Source: Blumeriella jaapii
Taxonomy: Eukaryota > Ascomycota > Leotiomycetes > Helotiales > Drepanopezizaceae
DNA length: 64,000 nucleotides
NCBI GenBank assembly: GCA_009599575.1
Contig: VWND01000013.1
Location: 1,051,304 to 1,115,303, forward strand
Direction of reading: 5' to 3'
Each line of letters begins with the position of its first letter. Positions within the stretch are counted from its first letter, which is position 1. Positions 60,085 through 64,000 of this stretch are shown here, one piece after another. The translations under genes and the position numbers were made by a program. The notes under the pieces were generated by a model, which saw nothing but the letters and a program-made list of their open reading frames with translations, had not been told where the DNA came from and searched no databases.

Positions 60085-63039
60085 ATGTCCAGCGACGGCC
60101 GTTCTCACATGGCGGCCGCGAACGTCGACGACCCGGCCAGCGGCGACAAACTGGATCTCGACCGCATCTTCGAGCACCCGGCCGGGCTCCGGACCGCGCG
60201 CCATATCGTGGGAATGTACATTCGAGCCTCACAAAACCACGACCCGGACGTCGCCGCGAGCACCTTCGCCTCCGTCTCCCATCCGACGTTCGACTCGAGC
60301 CCCGAAGTAGCGACCCTGCTGGCGAGGATATTGGCCTTCCGAGACGCCGGACAGGCGCGGCCGCGCGCCGAGGATCGTGGTCGCGCGGTCCACGCAGAAG
60401 GGAGTGATGGCCACGCCGTGGCCGAGGAAGGTACGTCGAGATTCGCTCGGGCAACGTCCCCAGGATTTCCTGGGGCAGTGAATGGCATCGTCCAGAGACG
60501 AGCGAACGACTAACCGTGATCTGCAGCGGTCTCGGTGCTCTCATCGATGTTCGGACGCCAAAATCCCTCGGCCGCCGTGCCTCTCACGTCGCTTTCACCT
60601 TCGGCCGTCGCTCCAGAAAACATCTACCCCCCGAACCCCACACGACTCGCTTTCCCGATATTCCCATCACACGCACCCTTCCAAAGAACATCCTCGCTTC
60701 CTCCCACGGATGCCCTAGCTGGTCCCAGATCCTCCGACGCCCCGGTCCACGGAACCGAATCCCCATACCACGTCGAGTCACCCTCTGGTCGATCGTCTGC
60801 CCCGGCCATGTCGGGACAAGTGAGCGGCAGACCGGGCAATGGCTCCTACCTCCCCAACCCCGAGAGCGAGCCTCTACAGCTTGATCGTCCGTCTTCTTTC
60901 GGCGCCAACTTCCTGACCAAACAGGCCCCGGCGCATATCCAGCCCAAGCCATCGAATACAGGGGGATACTCGATGCCGCCGCATGCTCGTGCCTCCTTGT
61001 TTCAGCAGATCCAGCAGCCCTACAACTCTTCCACGGCGCAGCGGCATCAAAGCCGAAGGGACGACGGCCGAACGGCCGTCGTCCCTTCGGCCAACATCAA
61101 GAACTTCCTCCCCGTCAACAAAGCGCCTCTTCACAACGGAATGGCTGCGAAGAAAGACGCTGACCGCCCTCTGAACAACAAACCCGCACCAGGCCTCCCT
61201 TCTCACTGCGTCGCGATCTCGAGCGCTCCTCCGAAGCGACTCCTCAGCCCTCACCCTCCTACGAACAATTCTCTTTTTATCGACCAAATGGGAAGCGCCA
61301 TGATGGTGGCTGCCAAAGAGAATAAGAGAAAGGCAGCCAAGCCTGCGGCGACACCTCGCGACAAGAGACAAAAGATCAGCAAGAAGAAGGCTCCCAAAGA
61401 GAAGCTACCCAAGGAGCAGAAAGAGAGGCCGGTAAGCGCGAGCTCCCTCCCCATCGACCCCTCCCAACCTAACAGCCATGCAGGCAGCTCATAGAATCAA
61501 TGCCGACATTTGGCTTCGCATCATCGAGTTCAGCCCCCCTTCTTTCCTCAAGAAAGTGCGTCTGTTCAACAAGGGCTTCAAGGCATGGGTCGATGGGTAC
61601 GATTCCCTCCACATCAACCAACGCAAGGAGAACTTCGGAGGAGACCTTCCACGCGCCGAGGACATGGGTCTGACCGAGAGACAATACACGGACCTGCTGG
61701 GTGGGAAGGGGTGTCTGGAGTGTGACGACAAGAAGGCCTCGCGAACCCACTGGTCCTGGGCGAAGAGATGGTGCACCGACTGCTGGAAAGTCAAGATCGA
61801 GAGGGAGGATCGGATCCTGAAGTCTCGCCAGCACGAGTTCCCGCACCGACAGACCCTCATCAAGCTCCTCGAGTGTATTCCCATGGGCATGCACGACTCG
61901 TTCATGAAGGCCCACGACTACATTGCGGACCTCGAGTCGCGCCCCACGACGGCCCCACGGATCTACAAGTACTACCTCAAGGCCGAAGTGGACAAGATCA
62001 TTGAGGAGTATCAAGCCTTCCGGCTTCCCCCCTTCAAGGATGACCCAACCAAGAGCGCCGCCGAGAATGCTACCGCCCGAACCAACCACCAACAAGCCGA
62101 GGCGGCGGCAGTCGAGAAGCAGTCGGCGTTCCTAACCGAGAGAAAGGCGAAGAACGATGAGCACATGAAGAGGGTCCTGAAGATTGAAACCGCGATTCGG
62201 ACCAAGCGGCAAGAAGACGCACAGCCGTACAGCAAGAACCGCAACGCGCGCCGCGCCCTGTTCTTGAGACGCGCCAGGGAGGAGATTCCGGAAGTGCCAG
62301 AGTCCTTTATTGTCGAGGCGAAGCACTTCAAGGCTGCCACGCGCATTTTCAGAGACGAAGGTACCGAGCGAGGCTGGCAAACCCTGAAGCCCAAGCTCCA
62401 GAAGGCGTGGGATGACGGGGCAGAGGCTCGTCGCCAAGCCGCAGAGGACGCTGCTCGCGCGGCCGAGGCTGCCGCGCGCGACGAGAGCGGTCGCAATGGC
62501 CCGCCACCAGACCGAGGTTCTCTCATGAACGGTCTCCAGTACCACGATAGGCAGCCTGAGAGACAACCGTCGACTGCTCCGCCGCAGCACCACATGGGAG
62601 TGCTCAACGACCCGCACCATCTGTATAGTCAACAAGTTCAGCTGGCGGCTCAAATGCGGGCGCGGGCGCAGGATCGAATGCACAGTGGCATTTTTGATCA
62701 AACATATGGTGGCAACGGCGGCTATTCCGGCTTGAACAATGGAGCCTCGGGGTCAGTCGACTACCCTAGCTCCTTGTTCTTCAACACGCGGCGCAATACC
62801 AGCCCCATCATCAGCTTCCCGGGCCATACAGCTACGCGAACAACGGCTTGCCTCAAATCCCCCCCGGTTTCCGCCAGTCATTCCCGGGACCTCCTTACCA
62901 GACTCCTTCTGGCTTCAATCCTTTCAATTGCGCTGGCTCGCCACCTCGACAGCATGCGCAAGATGGCAAGATCCCTATCGGCTCCTTGCTTTCGACGCCT
63001 TCTACTAATGCTGGCCACCACTTTGGCGGCTTCCAATAA
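60085..63039 (+). CDS. F-box-type protein with a Cys motif and a long disordered N-terminus (one frame break)
   Basis: Probably the substrate-recognition subunit of an SCF ubiquitin ligase. Exons 60085-60430, 60527-61431 and 61484-63039, with introns of 96 and 52 nt in phase, give about 935 residues. Residues 1-417 are disordered, ending in a Lys-rich stretch (KENKRKAAKPAATPRDKRQK). Exon 3 opens with the F-box-like helixes INADIWLRIIEFSPPSFLKK and VRLFNKGFKAW, then a CLECDDKK...WCTDCW motif that could bind zinc (two CxxC pairs about 20 residues apart). A charged helical region follows, then a Pro/Gly/Gln tail. The last part, GPYSYANNGLPQIPPGFRQS to HHFGGFQ, lies one frame off: a base is missing near 62800-62815. 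Without it the frame runs on to 63151 in poor sequence. The first exon is the least certain. Confidence 0.72.
61052..61091. repeat. Perfect 18-bp inverted repeat with a 4-nt loop, inside the F-box gene
   Basis: The left arm runs from GCCGAAGGG to GACGGCC (61052-61069), the loop is GAAC (61070-61073), and the right arm is the exact reverse complement (61074-61091). It lies in exon 2 and encodes the RRDDGRTAVVPS segment without breaking the frame. Confidence 0.95.
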
Positions 63040-64000
63040 TCTTCTCGGCCTGGTGACGACCACCGGGAGGAGACGACATGGTGGCGCCGTGAGGGCCCAC
63101 CATGATAATAGTACATGTGTTGAATTTGCCCCTGGTATCACCATGGCATGATTTCCTTGATGTTTTCGCTTTCCTTCTCTCGCGTCTTTCTTCCGTCTGA
63201 ATTTAGCGATAGGGCTTAGAATGGGCACGGTTTCCTTTGTTTAATGTTTCTTCGGCACACGAACGGTCCTGTTATTTTCGCATCTCGGCATCTGGGCATC
63301 GCGGCATCTGAGCATCCGGGCATCTGGCGCATTCACATCACATTCACATCATGCATGGCGTTGGCATGGTAATACCCAGCCCCGCGCACACCCGGCGGGC
63401 AGCATCACATTGGCGCGGCGCATCTGCATTTGCATTCCGGTTTGCTTTGATCTTTGGTTTTTCGTCTGCTTTGGGTTCGTTCCGGTCTGGTTCCGAGAAT
63501 TGCAGGCCTGTGTTTAGGACGGGGGAAGCATGGAGGTGGTAGATTGAGAATGTGGATAGGTGGAGGAGAGGGGAAGGGTGTGTACCTGATGCTGGATCAC
63601 TGGATTGAGCAGCTTCATTCGAGCTTTGCGTTTCCTGCACTGTGCTGCGTACATAGAGCGAAGGTGTGGAAAAGGTTGTGGGGAATAGCGAGCGAGCGCG
63701 CCCGAAGCACAGCGAGAAAGTGAGAAGACAGAGATGTGTAAACGTATCAACCGCACCCTATTAATACAAACATTGCATAAAAGAACCGGGGACGATTGAC
63801 GTGTGTTTGGTTTGCCATGATAGGTACCTATGTAGGGTATTTTTGGCAATGATATTTTCGGGCTGGGTGATACTGCTTGCTGTGCATTCACACGATACGA
63901 TACCACATGATGCAATACAATGTTGTATCAGATCACACAGCCTGATCCATTTGCTACGCCATTCTGTTCCTTTCCTTTCCTTTCCTTGCCTTGCCTTGCC
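63040..64000. other. 3' flank of the F-box gene to the window edge
   Basis: No gene is supported. It contains CATCTGGGCATC-type repeats at 63283-63327 and a CCTTTCCTTT/CCTTGCCTTG run at the right edge (63968-64000). Confidence 0.5.

Overview
The window is nuclear DNA of a filamentous ascomycete (Pezizomycotina; a Dothideomycete is my best guess, but that is inference). The evidence is: short GT-AG introns of 45-125 nt with CTRAY-like branch sites; protein sequences typical of that group (group I G-alpha ending CGLI, a trifunctional-type trpC start, NUP188, a SAC7-like RhoGAP); gene-dense stretches separated by long non-coding intervals; and one AT-rich, gene-free block that looks like an old, RIP-like island.

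Layout. Left: the 5' end of trpC (-, runs off the edge) shares a short divergent promoter with NUP188 (+, 1002-6680), followed by KTI12 (+, to 8194). A 3 kb repeat-bearing interval leads to a Ser/Thr/Pro-rich GPI-type cell wall protein (+, 11175-13011). From 13.0 to 18.2 kb there is no gene, and about 15.6-17.7 kb is AT-rich. Then come TIM9 (-), a SAC7-type RhoGAP (+), URB2 (-) divergent from MIC10 (+), an unassigned secreted 215-residue protein (-) and the G-alpha subunit (-, 32730-34015). Further right are a single-span membrane protein (+, 36474-37202), a conserved-looking unknown protein of 347 residues (-, 41682-42833), a long gene-poor interval rich in GTAC-type simple repeats (42.8-53.6 kb, with one cryptic gene-like patch at 50.9-52.0 kb), an unknown Arg/Ala-rich protein (53.6-54.7 kb), an ACS/Dal5-type MFS transporter (-, 55463-56968), a 13-nt minisatellite field (57.5-58.2 kb) and an F-box/Cys-motif protein (+, 60085-63039).

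The genes are mostly unrelated housekeeping functions (nuclear pore, tRNA modification through Elongator, mitochondrial import and cristae, ribosome biogenesis, tryptophan synthesis) plus signalling (G-alpha, RhoGAP). I see no secondary-metabolite cluster, virus, CRISPR array or intact transposon. The most striking sequence-level result is that several otherwise convincing genes (KTI12 twice, the GPI protein twice, URB2, the F-box gene, probably the 53.6 kb gene) each need one missing base put back to stay open. trpC also has a frame change and a GT...GG intron. This points to residual consensus errors, or less likely to real decay. Other notable items are a perfect 18-bp hairpin inside the F-box coding region, and related 13-nt minisatellites at two sites 13 kb apart.
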